Origin: Campylobacteraceae bacterium
GTDB taxonomy: Bacteria; Campylobacterota; Campylobacteria; Campylobacterales; Sulfurovaceae
Direction: 5' to 3'
Assembly (NCBI GenBank): GCA_026986085.1
Contig: JALSPE010000104.1
Coordinates: forward strand, 1 to 27,453
DNA length: 27,453 nucleotides
In this document: positions 8,318 through 16,044 of the stretch, piece after piece
How positions within the stretch are numbered: the stretch's first letter is position 1
Layout of the letters: the number at the start of each line of letters is the position of its first letter
Notes under the pieces: model-generated
Told to the model about the DNA's origin: nothing
The model's input: the letters and a program-made list of their open reading frames with translations, nothing else
Databases searched by the model: none
Program-made: the position numbers and the translations under genes

Positions 8318-10255
8318 ATGAGTGACAATTGCGAAAAGGCTTATATAACAACACCTATTTATTATGTAAATGATATACCACATATTGGACATGCTTACAC
8401 AACAATAATTGCAGATACACTTGCAATATACTCAAGAATGGCAGGATTGGATACATTCTTTTTAACAGGAACAGATGAGCATGGACAAAAGATAGAAGAG
8501 GCGGCTAAAAAACGAGGCAAAACACCTAAAGAGTATGCTGATGAGATAAGCTCTAAATTTAAAGAGTTGTGGGATGAATTTGATATAACTTATGATAAAT
8601 ATATTAGAACAACAGACCAAGAGCACAAAATTGGTGTTCAAAAGGCATTTGAGAAGATGTTGGAAAAGGGAGATATTTATAAAGGAACATATGAAGGACA
8701 CTACTGTATTAGTTGCGAAACCTTTTTTACTCAGACACAATTGGTAGATAGTGAATTTTGCCCAGAGTGTGGTAAACCAACCTCTGTTGTGCAAGAGGAG
8801 AGTTATTTCTTTAAGTTATCTAAGTATCAAGATAAACTCTTAGAGTGGTATAAGAGCGAAGATAAAGCAATTTTACCAAAAACAAAAAAGAATGAAGTTA
8901 TGCGTTTCGTAGAGGATGGTTTAGATGACCTTTCAATTACCAGAACTAGCTTTGATTGGGGTGTAAAATTGCCAGATAGTGTGAATGATCCAAAGCATGT
9001 TATCTATGTTTGGCTTGATGCTTTAATGAATTATGTAACAGCGCTAGGTTATGGAAAAGATGAAAAACTGATGGATTATTGGCCAGCGAGAGTTCATTTA
9101 ATAGGTAAAGATATATTACGCTTTCATGCTATTTTTTGGCCGGCATTTTTAATGAGCCTAGAGTTACCATTACCAAAACATATCGCAGCGCATGGGTGGT
9201 GGACAAGAGATGGCGAAAAGATGAGTAAATCAAAAGGTAATGTAATAAATCCTAAAGAGGTTGCAGATGCTTATGGTTTGGAGAATTTTAGATACTTTAT
9301 GCTTAGAGAGGTTCCTTTTGGTGGAGATGGAGATTTTTCTCAAAAAGCATTAATAGATAGAATAAATTCTGACCTTGGAAATGACCTTGGAAATCTATTA
9401 AATCGTTTGATAGGAATGAGTGGAAAGTATAGCGAAGGTGTAGTTAGCTCAGAAAATGTAGATAAGTATTACTCAAAAGAGTTAAAAGAGGTAGAGGAGT
9501 CTATCTCTAAACTAGAGCCACTTCTATTTGATATGCAACTTCATAGATATTTAGAGGAGTTATGGCGTCCTTTATCTATTGCAAACAAAGCAATAGATAA
9601 CTATCAACCTTGGAATTTAATGAAAGAGGGAAAAGAAGAGGAGGCTTTAGCTCTTAATGGTTTAATTGCAAATATTTTAGCAAAAGTAGCTGTTATGTTG
9701 CACCCTGTTATGCCTAAAACAACTCAAAAAATTGCAGATGCACTAGGGTTTATTATTAATAACAATAGCTATGTTAAGTTGATAAAAAATTATGAATTGT
9801 TAGATAAATTTACAATCAAAAAGACCCCTCCTCTATTCCCTAGAGTTGAAGAGCAGCTATTAAATGAGCCTGAACAAAAAGAGAATAGAGTTCAAAAAGC
9901 TAAAAATGATAAAAAAGAGAGTAGCACTGGAGTAATTACAATAGATGAATTCTTTAAAACAGAGTTGAAGATAGGAACAATTATAGAGGCACAAGAGGTT
10001 CCAAAAAGTAAAAAATTACTTAAACTTCAGGTAGATATTGGCGAAGATAGACCAAGACAAGTAATAGCTGGAATCAAAGAGTGGTATGCTCCAGAGGATT
10101 TAGTAGATACCCAAGTTTGCGTTGTTGCAAATTTAAAACCTGCTAAACTTATGGGAATGCTCAGTGAGGGTATGCTACTTGCAGCTAAGGATGAGAATGG
10201 TTTAAGTTTAATTCGTCCAGAGAAGCCAAAAAGTGTTGGAACTAAGATATCTTAA
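8318..10255 (+). CDS. metG: Methionyl-tRNA synthetase with C-terminal tRNA-binding domain
   Basis: A 645-aa class I synthetase charging tRNA-Met. The HIGH signature is residues 22-25 (PHIGHAYTT) and KMSKS is 301-305. A zinc knuckle in the connective region uses Cys130 and Cys133 (CISC) and Cys148 and Cys151 (CPEC), i.e. the one-zinc form. The helical anticodon-binding domain follows to roughly residue 510. A charged linker (about 515-545) then leads to an EMAP-II/Trbp111-type domain beginning near FFKTELKIGTI that runs to the C-terminus and should dimerise the enzyme and grip tRNA. Full length with no missing motif. AAAAGG lies about 8 bases before the ATG. The TAA overlaps the next gene's ATG by one base. 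Confidence 0.97.
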   Translation: MSDNCEKAYITTPIYYVNDIPHIGHAYTTIIADTLAIYSRMAGLDTFFLTGTDEHGQKIEEAAKKRGKTPKEYADEISSKFKELWDEFDITYDKYIRTTDQEHKIGVQKAFEKMLEKGDIYKGTYEGHYCISCETFFTQTQLVDSEFCPECGKPTSVVQEESYFFKLSKYQDKLLEWYKSEDKAILPKTKKNEVMRFVEDGLDDLSITRTSFDWGVKLPDSVNDPKHVIYVWLDALMNYVTALGYGKDEKLMDYWPARVHLIGKDILRFHAIFWPAFLMSLELPLPKHIAAHGWWTRDGEKMSKSKGNVINPKEVADAYGLENFRYFMLREVPFGGDGDFSQKALIDRINSDLGNDLGNLLNRLIGMSGKYSEGVVSSENVDKYYSKELKEVEESISKLEPLLFDMQLHRYLEELWRPLSIANKAIDNYQPWNLMKEGKEEEALALNGLIANILAKVAVMLHPVMPKTTQKIADALGFIINNNSYVKLIKNYELLDKFTIKKTPPLFPRVEEQLLNEPEQKENRVQKAKNDKKESSTGVITIDEFFKTELKIGTIIEAQEVPKSKKLLKLQVDIGEDRPRQVIAGIKEWYAPEDLVDTQVCVVANLKPAKLMGMLSEGMLLAAKDENGLSLIRPEKPKSVGTKIS

Positions 10256-11241
10256 TGCATATAGAGAATCTATTAAATATAATTGGTGGCGAAGTTACCA
10301 ATAGCCCAAAAGTAGAGAAGATAGACTCTGCTACAATATATGCTTCTAAAGTAGAATTAGGAGACCTCTTTTTCGCTTATGATAAAGAGGATATTCAAAA
10401 AGCTGTATCTAATGGGGCATATGCTATTGTTTATGAAGGCAATAATCCAGAAATGACTGATAGTGAAATAGCTTATATTAGAGTTGATTCAATAAAAGAG
10501 GCTACAACTAAATTTTTAAGATATATAATGGTTCAAAAAGAGAGTAATATATACTATTTTAAAAATATAGAAGCTTCATATTTAAAACAGATAGTAAGCA
10601 GAAAAACCAATCTTTATACAATTCTTAGTGAAGATTGGAAAAAAAGTTTTGAGAAGATATTAAATTCAGATTATGATATATTCATTACAACTAATGAGAG
10701 TGATGCTAAGATATTATCGCCAAATTATAAAAAGTTATCAAAGTTGGCAAGTGGCTATATTATCTCTGATTCTTTACTAAAAACAACATTTAAAATAGAT
10801 AAATATATCTATCAAAATGTAGATATAGCTCCATTTTTTGTTGATAACTTAAGAGGTGTGGTTGAATTTTGCAAAGATAATGAGTTGGAGTATGATATAA
10901 ACAGAGTAAAATACCCAAAAGAGTTTAAACCTATTTTTATAGATAAGGATTTAAATGCACTTCCTAGGGGTTCTTCTGAAAAAGTTTTAATATTTGTAAC
11001 ATCAACTGCAACAATAGATAGAGCAATAGAGTATATCAGACACGATGGTAAATGGATAAAAAGTTTGGTATTTACCCCACCAAAGACAAAACTAGAAAAA
11101 ATCGATAGACCAATATGGTTTAGTAAACCAGAAGAGATAAAAGAGATACTCAAAAAAGAGCATTTTCACTATGCATTTTTATATCAGGTTGAAGTAGAAG
11201 ATATAATATGTAACACAAACGATTACCCTACTCTATTTTAG
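10255..11241 (+). CDS. Orphan protein resembling the N-terminal domain of Mur ligases (MurE/MurF-like)
   Basis: A 328-aa cytoplasmic protein. Residues 1-90 resemble the N-terminal, UDP-MurNAc-peptide-contacting domain of MurE/MurF: IDSATIYASKVELGDLFFAY matches the Dsr-pGdlFvA pattern, and NGAYAIVYE the NGAxavvvE pattern. The central ATP-binding domain is not recognisable: no GTNGKT-type P-loop is present, so it cannot be an ordinary ligase. The rest (about 95-328) is mixed alpha/beta with no motif I recognise. It is coupled to metG by a one-base overlap and converges on the mscS-type gene, overlapping it tail to tail by 14 bases. It could bind a muropeptide precursor or be a repurposed scaffold; function unknown. 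Confidence 0.6.
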   Translation: MHIENLLNIIGGEVTNSPKVEKIDSATIYASKVELGDLFFAYDKEDIQKAVSNGAYAIVYEGNNPEMTDSEIAYIRVDSIKEATTKFLRYIMVQKESNIYYFKNIEASYLKQIVSRKTNLYTILSEDWKKSFEKILNSDYDIFITTNESDAKILSPNYKKLSKLASGYIISDSLLKTTFKIDKYIYQNVDIAPFFVDNLRGVVEFCKDNELEYDINRVKYPKEFKPIFIDKDLNALPRGSSEKVLIFVTSTATIDRAIEYIRHDGKWIKSLVFTPPKTKLEKIDRPIWFSKPEEIKEILKKEHFHYAFLYQVEVEDIICNTNDYPTLF

Positions 11242-12424
11242 GAGGTTCAATTATAACCTCTTGTTTAGGGTAAGCAAACTCCAATTCGGAGTTGTCAATT
11301 ATTTCAATAATTTTTTTAATTACATCTTGTTTTACCCTTAACCAATCTTCCCAATTAACCGAAATTGAAAATGCATATATTAAGATATTTAATGAATATT
11401 TTCCAATATCATCCAAATAGACTAAAAGCGTTCTTCTTACCCCATACATATCTTCTATATTAAATAGCCCATTCTCATATATTTGATCCATCTTTTTAAG
11501 GTATCTAACCTTATTTAAGTTTACAATATCTGGATGAGAGTGTAACATTTCGTAAATTTCATAAATTACTCTATCTATCTCTTTAGTATTTGTAGTATAT
11601 TTAATTGGAAGATGAAATTTAATTCTTCTACCAATTAATCTTTTACTCCAATTTTTTAGATAGTCATTAGCCAATTTAGAGTTTGGCACAGTTACAAGAG
11701 CATTATCAAAAGTTCTAATTTTTGTAGAAGTTAAACCAAGTTCTACAACAAAACCCTCTATCTCTTTTGTCTCTATCCAATCACCCTGCCTAAAAGCATC
11801 TTCGGCAACCAAACGAATAGAGTCAAAAAAATTAACCAATGTATCTCGAGCCGAAAAACCAATAATAACACCACCAATACCCAAAGATGTGATTAATGCA
11901 GTAACATCAACACCAAATTTTGCTAAAATAGCAATAATAGCAATAAATACAATTACAATTTTAAATATATTTAACAGCAGATTAAACAGCTCTCTTCTAG
12001 CCATCTTTTGACTTTTAATTTTATCTCTTATTGTTGCATATATTATATATTTAATTACTTCATAAGATATCCATAAAATCAGCATAAGCTCAATAATAAA
12101 TATAACATCTGTTAAAATAGTATTATTAAATATAGATAGGGTAAATATAGTCTTTTTTATAAATAAAAGATAGATAAGATATAAAATTGGTTTAAATATT
12201 TTATCTATACGGTAGTAAAGAAACCTATAGTAGCTACTGACTCTTTTTGTATATAGATAATATTTTATAGGTTTTTTAATATATTTAAAAATTAATTTAA
12301 TTGCAATAAATAGTATTATATACGCTACAATTTTCATAATAGTGCTACTATTTATATTCAATATAGCTAAAGTTTCTCTAAAAATATTACTAATATTATT
12401 ATCTGATATATTTAAATTTTCCAT
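11228..12424 (-). CDS. MscS-family mechanosensitive ion channel
   Basis: A 398-aa inner-membrane channel. Four hydrophobic helices lie near residues 29-50, 75-100, 103-130 and 147-167, followed by the MscS pore helix, rich in Gly and Ala (ITSLGIGGVIIGFSARD), and the beta domain with the family signature of a GDWIE loop and VPNSKL. The C-terminal alpha/beta cytoplasmic vestibule ends at a Pro/Glu-rich tail. It is likely the true osmotic safety valve, as its layout is closer to canonical YbdG/YnaI-size channels than to the longer paralogue at 1996-3645. It is the last gene of the minus-strand block, 38 bases after the 68-aa gene. Its stop lies inside the 3' end of the convergent Mur-like gene. 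ATG start; no strong ribosome site seen. Confidence 0.88.
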   Translation of the reverse strand: MENLNISDNNISNIFRETLAILNINSSTIMKIVAYIILFIAIKLIFKYIKKPIKYYLYTKRVSSYYRFLYYRIDKIFKPILYLIYLLFIKKTIFTLSIFNNTILTDVIFIIELMLILWISYEVIKYIIYATIRDKIKSQKMARRELFNLLLNIFKIVIVFIAIIAILAKFGVDVTALITSLGIGGVIIGFSARDTLVNFFDSIRLVAEDAFRQGDWIETKEIEGFVVELGLTSTKIRTFDNALVTVPNSKLANDYLKNWSKRLIGRRIKFHLPIKYTTNTKEIDRVIYEIYEMLHSHPDIVNLNKVRYLKKMDQIYENGLFNIEDMYGVRRTLLVYLDDIGKYSLNILIYAFSISVNWEDWLRVKQDVIKKIIEIIDNSELEFAYPKQEVIIEPPKIE

Positions 12425-12462
12425 TAAATATTATAACATATTTAGTAATATTGTAGATAAAA

Positions 12463-12669
12463 CTAAATATCTACACCATCCCAAAATTCATTATAATTTA
12501 AGTTTGTAAGCATATTTTCATTTTCTAAATTTCTCTCGAGGAGCTCTTTTTCTATCTTTAAAAAATACTCCTCTAAAGCTTCATCTAAAATGGTATTTAT
12601 ATCTTTTTTTAGTAATTTAGAGTATAACTCTAACTGCTCTACTCTATTAGTAGATATCTTAATATCCAT
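12463..12669 (-). CDS. Small ribbon-helix-helix-like hypothetical protein
   Basis: A 68-aa acidic protein with no assigned name. It begins with a short beta-prone stretch (DIKISTNRVEQLELYS) followed by two predicted helices (SKLLKKDINTILDEALEEYF), the layout of CopG/ParD-type ribbon-helix-helix DNA-binding or antitoxin proteins. The C-terminal third is a charged helix ending in NEFWDGVDI, the sort of tail that in antitoxins contacts a toxin. No toxin gene is adjacent: the next gene downstream is the mscS-type channel. Its ATG overlaps the yebC stop by one base (TAATG), implying translational coupling. Reality of the gene is supported by that coupling and by its amino-acid pattern; function is inference only. 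Confidence 0.6.
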   Translation of the reverse strand: MDIKISTNRVEQLELYSKLLKKDINTILDEALEEYFLKIEKELLERNLENENMLTNLNYNEFWDGVDI

Positions 12670-13412
12670 TATGCAATATTTGTAAATACTTTTTGAACAT
12701 CATCATCTTCTTCTAATTTTTCAATTAGAGTCTCAATCTCTTCCAAATGCTCTTCATTATCAAGCTCTATAGGAGTATTTGCTATATATTCAATATTTGC
12801 TTTTTTTATCTCAATTTCTCTCTCTTCTAAAGCTTTTGTTAAATCTCCAAAACTCTCAAACTCTGCATATATTCTAACTATATCTTTGTCTTTTCCATTC
12901 TCTTGAGGCTCTACATCTTCTTCTATCTCTTCTAATCCAAAATCGATAAGTTCCAACTCTAACTCTTCTAAATCTACTGTATCGCTTTTGTCAAATTCAA
13001 ATACAGCTTTTTTAGTAAAAATAAAGTTTAAAGAGCCACTATTTAGCATCTCTGCACTACCTTTTTTAAGAATAGAGCGAACATTTGCAACAGTTCTTGT
13101 ATTATTGTCAGATGCACAAGTAATAATCATTTGCACACCATGAGGAGCTTTTGCTTCATAAATTATCTCTTTAATGTCAGCAGCATCTTTATTAAAAGCT
13201 CTTTTTATTGCCGCTTCTATATTATCTTTTGGCATATTTTGAGCTTTTGCATTCATAATTGCAGTTCTCAATTTAGAGTTCATATCAGGGTCTGGGGAGC
13301 CACCCTCTTTTGCAGCCATTGTAATAACTTTACCTAATTTAGGGAATAATCTTGACATTGTTCCCCATCTCTTCATCTTAGCAGCTTTTCTATATTCAAA
13401 CGCTCTACCCAT
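12669..13412 (-). CDS. yebC: YebC/PmpR family protein (TACO1 family)
   Basis: A 247-aa cytoplasmic protein of the conserved YebC family. The N-terminus MGRAFEYRKAAKMKRW is a close variant of the usual MaGHSKWaniKhrK opening, and GSPDPDMNSKLR, MPKDNIEAAIKRA and YEAKAPHGVQMIITCASDNNTRT are family hallmarks. The central acidic domain (about 130-200) and C-terminal domain are intact. Some members bind DNA as transcriptional regulators; others relieve ribosome stalling at proline stretches, as in mitochondrial TACO1, and this sequence does not settle which. AAGGTAAGAG precedes the ATG. It lies 29 bases after the lipoprotein gene and is coupled to the 68-aa gene. Family secure, role less so. Confidence 0.93.
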   Translation of the reverse strand: MGRAFEYRKAAKMKRWGTMSRLFPKLGKVITMAAKEGGSPDPDMNSKLRTAIMNAKAQNMPKDNIEAAIKRAFNKDAADIKEIIYEAKAPHGVQMIITCASDNNTRTVANVRSILKKGSAEMLNSGSLNFIFTKKAVFEFDKSDTVDLEELELELIDFGLEEIEEDVEPQENGKDKDIVRIYAEFESFGDLTKALEEREIEIKKANIEYIANTPIELDNEEHLEEIETLIEKLEEDDDVQKVFTNIA

Positions 13413-13441
13413 CTCTTACCTTTTTAAACTTTTTTCTAATT

Positions 13442-13846
13442 TTACAAGATATCATCTTTTAATCTGTTAAAAGCATCATCTATATCACTAATATTAGGTT
13501 TACTTGTTAAATCTTTATAGTAGCTATATTTTATAGTTAGTCCTTTATATACCTCTAATTTAATATAAGCAGTAGGAAAGTTAGAGGTTGCTTTTTGCAC
13601 AGCATTAAAACTGCTATTACATTTTATACCAGATTTGTAAGATAATTTAATTTTATATGGACAATTTGAGTTAAATTTATAAAGTCTGCCCAATTTACTC
13701 TCTAAAGTAGAGTTACTATCTGGTGTATAGCTTAAGCATTTAACTCTATTAGTAGTTAAAGATTTATCATAAATATTAACTTGAGCATCACTATCACAAC
13801 CAATAAGAAATAGAGGTATAGTTAATAAAATATAGAAAAATCTCAT
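13442..13846 (-). CDS. Small lipoprotein of unknown function
   Basis: A 134-aa protein with a clear lipoprotein signal peptide: MRFFYILLTIPLFLIGC, with the lipobox LIGC and lipidated Cys17, followed by acidic DSDAQ, which could hold it at the inner membrane by the +2 Asp rule known from E. coli. The mature part contains three further cysteines (CLSY, CPYK, CNSS), of which two or more could pair in the periplasm. The ATG at 13846 is chosen because it follows an AGG ribosome site and begins the signal peptide directly; the frame also extends upstream to a TTG at 13873 without a matching site. It is 39 bases after hemC and 29 before yebC. I do not recognise a family. Confidence 0.7.
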   Translation of the reverse strand: MRFFYILLTIPLFLIGCDSDAQVNIYDKSLTTNRVKCLSYTPDSNSTLESKLGRLYKFNSNCPYKIKLSYKSGIKCNSSFNAVQKATSNFPTAYIKLEVYKGLTIKYSYYKDLTSKPNISDIDDAFNRLKDDIL

Positions 13847-13885
13847 TGTAGCACCTATATGCAAATTAATCAATTTTATTCTAGC

Positions 13886-14839
13886 TTAAATTCTGTCTGG
13901 TCTATACTCTTTAAATGCATTCTCTTGAGCATCTTTTAGCAGTTGAAGCGCACCTTTTTCTATCATAATATTTGCTAACTTCTCTCCTAAAATATTATAA
14001 TTTTGTATATCATCTTGCATAGACTCTTCTAATATTTTTGTGCCATCAACCAAGCCAATAAGTGCTTTTACTTTAATTTTATCACCATCTATTACAGCAT
14101 TTACAGCAACAGGAGAAGAGCATCCTGCTTCTATTTTAGATATAAAGTCTCTTTCAACTTTTGTGCAGATATATGTATTTTTATCATTAAGTGCATTAGC
14201 TATATCTTCTATAAAGTTATCACCCTCAATAATTTCAATTCCTAGTGCTGCTTGACCCATTGGTGGTATCATAAAGCTTAATTTTTGAGTGTATGGTATA
14301 TCTTTTATTAAATCTAATCTCTCGAGTCCAATATATGCTAAAATAATAGCATCATATTGCCCCTCTTTTAATTTTCTAAGCCTTGTGTTTACATTGCCTC
14401 TTAAATCTTTAATTGTTAAATCTGGTCGTTTATGTAAGAGTTGCATTCTTCTTCTTAGACTTGTAGTCCCAACAATTGCACCTTTTGGCAAATCTTCAAA
14501 GGTGCTATATTTATGAGATAAAAAGAGATCACTTTGATCCTCTCTTTTTGTTATAGCAGCAAGTTTGAGTCCTTTGGGAATAAATGTAGGAACATCTTTT
14601 AAAGAGTGAACAGCCAAGTTTGCTTTTCCATCTAACATTGCATCTTCTAACTCTTTAGTAAAGTGTCCTTTACCTCCAATAAGTGCTAAAGGTTTATCTA
14701 AAATTTGATCCCCTTTGCTTGTCATCTTATTTATCTCTACCTCTATGCCGCTAAATAGCTCCTCTATTTTAGATTTAATATAGTATGCCTGCCATAGAGC
14801 TAATTGACTCTCTCTTGTTGCTATAACTACTCTATTCAT
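13886..14839 (-). CDS. hemC: Porphobilinogen deaminase (hydroxymethylbilane synthase)
   Basis: A 317-aa enzyme polymerising four porphobilinogens to hydroxymethylbilane, the third step from glutamate-1-semialdehyde towards heme and sirohaem. The dipyrromethane cofactor attaches to Cys240 (EAGCSSPVAV). The N-terminal RESQLALWQA, the AVHSLKDVPT segment (about 76-85) with its catalytic Asp82, and the arginine-rich TTSLRRRMQL and DLRGNVNTRLRKL stretches that bind the growing chain are all intact. It starts one base after the stop of the DsbC-like gene. hemA is four genes upstream in the same block, so tetrapyrrole genes share transcription here. Assignment is secure. Confidence 0.96.
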   Translation of the reverse strand: MNRVVIATRESQLALWQAYYIKSKIEELFSGIEVEINKMTSKGDQILDKPLALIGGKGHFTKELEDAMLDGKANLAVHSLKDVPTFIPKGLKLAAITKREDQSDLFLSHKYSTFEDLPKGAIVGTTSLRRRMQLLHKRPDLTIKDLRGNVNTRLRKLKEGQYDAIILAYIGLERLDLIKDIPYTQKLSFMIPPMGQAALGIEIIEGDNFIEDIANALNDKNTYICTKVERDFISKIEAGCSSPVAVNAVIDGDKIKVKALIGLVDGTKILEESMQDDIQNYNILGEKLANIMIEKGALQLLKDAQENAFKEYRPDRI

Positions 14840-14840
14840 T

Positions 14841-15680
14841 TTACTTCTTTAAAAGTTTTTTATAAGATGTAACATCTGGGTCGAACTTTCCATTTAAATA
14901 TACAGTAGGAGTTCCTTTTAACATTACTCTAGTTCCCATATCCATATCTTTTTTAATTTGTTCTTTGAATTCTGGTTTGTTAATCTCCTCTTTTGTAACA
15001 GTAATATTTAAATCATTTTTTATTTTATCTAAAATTTTAGTCTCGTTTGTCTCTCTAGGATTAATTTTAAGGCTATACATCTTCATAGCTTCATCAATTT
15101 TACCCTGTTTTTGCAGAGCTTCCATAACTTTTGTTAAAGTATCAGAGACAGGATGCAATCTTTTTAGTGGCATATGGTAGTAGTATAGTGCAAATTTATC
15201 AGGATTCTCTTTTACATCTTTGTAAATAGATGGAACATACTTTATACAAAATGGACATTGTGGGTCAGAAAATACAACTATTTTATTTTTTGCATCTTTT
15301 TTACCTGCTATCAAGTGTGAATCTTGATAATATTTATCCCCAATTTCTGGTCTTATATCTCTACCTAACATTTTATGTTTTTTATAATCATATAAACCTG
15401 AACTAGAACCAGCTACTACTAAAGAGTCTTTCTCATTTACAAGTAGTGTCTCAGGATAGTTATCACTTTTACCTCTAATATTTAACTTCATTAAAATCAT
15501 ATATGCTTTCCAGTTAGGTCTATCTTTTATATCTTTTTCACCTAAAACCTCTACACCTTCTACTTTAATTTGAGGATTTCTAATTAAATCTTTTTTTACA
15601 TAATTTTCTACATTAAACTCAGCGTTTAATGCTAGTGTTGTCGCTACTGCTAGTGTCGATAATTTCAACATCAATGACAT
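14841..15680 (-). CDS. Periplasmic DsbC/DsbG-like thiol:disulfide interchange protein
   Basis: A 279-aa exported thioredoxin-fold protein. Residues 1-20 form a signal peptide (LKLSTLAVATTLALNA, then EF). Residues about 21-125 resemble the N-terminal dimerisation/linker region of DsbC. The catalytic domain has the active site CPFC (Cys142, Cys145) and the cis-proline loop GTPTVYLNG near the C-terminus. DsbC-type proteins reshuffle wrong disulfides or reduce cytochrome c apoproteins, and are kept reduced by DsbD, which is encoded at 24699. I place the start at ATG 15680 because AAGGAG lies 6 bases upstream; an upstream in-frame TTG at 15734 would spoil the signal peptide. The first 62 bases overlap the end of fxsA in another frame. 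CPFC rather than DsbC's CGYC makes isomerase versus reductase uncertain. Confidence 0.85.
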   Translation of the reverse strand: MSLMLKLSTLAVATTLALNAEFNVENYVKKDLIRNPQIKVEGVEVLGEKDIKDRPNWKAYMILMKLNIRGKSDNYPETLLVNEKDSLVVAGSSSGLYDYKKHKMLGRDIRPEIGDKYYQDSHLIAGKKDAKNKIVVFSDPQCPFCIKYVPSIYKDVKENPDKFALYYYHMPLKRLHPVSDTLTKVMEALQKQGKIDEAMKMYSLKINPRETNETKILDKIKNDLNITVTKEEINKPEFKEQIKKDMDMGTRVMLKGTPTVYLNGKFDPDVTSYKKLLKK

Positions 15681-16044
15681 CGTCATCTCCTTTTGTTTTA
15701 TTAAATTTATTTTGTTTGGTTGGTATTTTAGCAAAAAATCTTAGATAGATTGTGTAAAAAAGCAAACCTATTCCTAAAATATCACTAAAAATACCGGGTA
15801 TAATTAAAAGTATAGCACCTAAAACATAAGATATAGCCGCATTTTGTGCGCTTATAGGATTAAATTTCTCAAATCCTATCTTTTGAAAGCTATCCATTAT
15901 CGCATATGGAGAGTTTTTAAGAAGTATTGCACCAACAACAGATGTGCCTATAACCCAAACAGCACTCCATCCAAACCCAATAGATATACCAAACTTAATA
16001 GATATTAATAGCTCTAAAATAAAATATATTAAAATAAAAATCAT
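15619..16044 (-). CDS. fxsA: FxsA family membrane protein
   Basis: A 141-aa inner-membrane protein of the FxsA (suppressor of F exclusion of phage T7) family. It has about four hydrophobic segments: an N-terminal helix (IFILIYFILELLISI), a Gly-rich second segment, and later AISYVLGAILLIIPGIFSDILGIG, whose PGxxSDilG motif is a family hallmark. It ends in a short charged tail with DDDVIDVEIID, a frequent FxsA ending. In E. coli overexpression relieves exclusion of phage T7 by the F plasmid; its normal role is unknown. The ATG directly follows the proS stop, and the last 62 bases overlap the DsbC-like gene in a different frame. Confidence 0.85.
   Translation of the reverse strand: MIFILIYFILELLISIKFGISIGFGWSAVWVIGTSVVGAILLKNSPYAIMDSFQKIGFEKFNPISAQNAAISYVLGAILLIIPGIFSDILGIGLLFYTIYLRFFAKIPTKQNKFNKTKGDDDVIDVEIIDTSSSDNTSIKR

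Noticed and set aside
8462..8794. 110-codon minus-strand open frame inside metG
   Set aside because: Phe/Cys/Leu-rich shadow of the conserved catalytic region of metG.
10812..11153. 113-codon minus-strand open frame inside the Mur-like gene
   Set aside because: No motif, biased composition, and the plus-strand gene is coupled to metG and continuous.
12425..12462. AATATT repeats between the 68-aa gene and the mscS-type gene as a hairpin
   Set aside because: All-AT arms of six bases are expected by chance in this composition.
12463..13412. A toxin-antitoxin pair formed by the 68-aa protein and its neighbours
   Set aside because: Neither YebC nor the MscS-type channel is a toxin, and no small second gene is present.
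15681..15734. N-terminal extension of the DsbC-like protein to a TTG start at 15734
   Set aside because: It would put 18 charged residues before the signal peptide, has no ribosome site, and AAGGAG fits the ATG at 15680.
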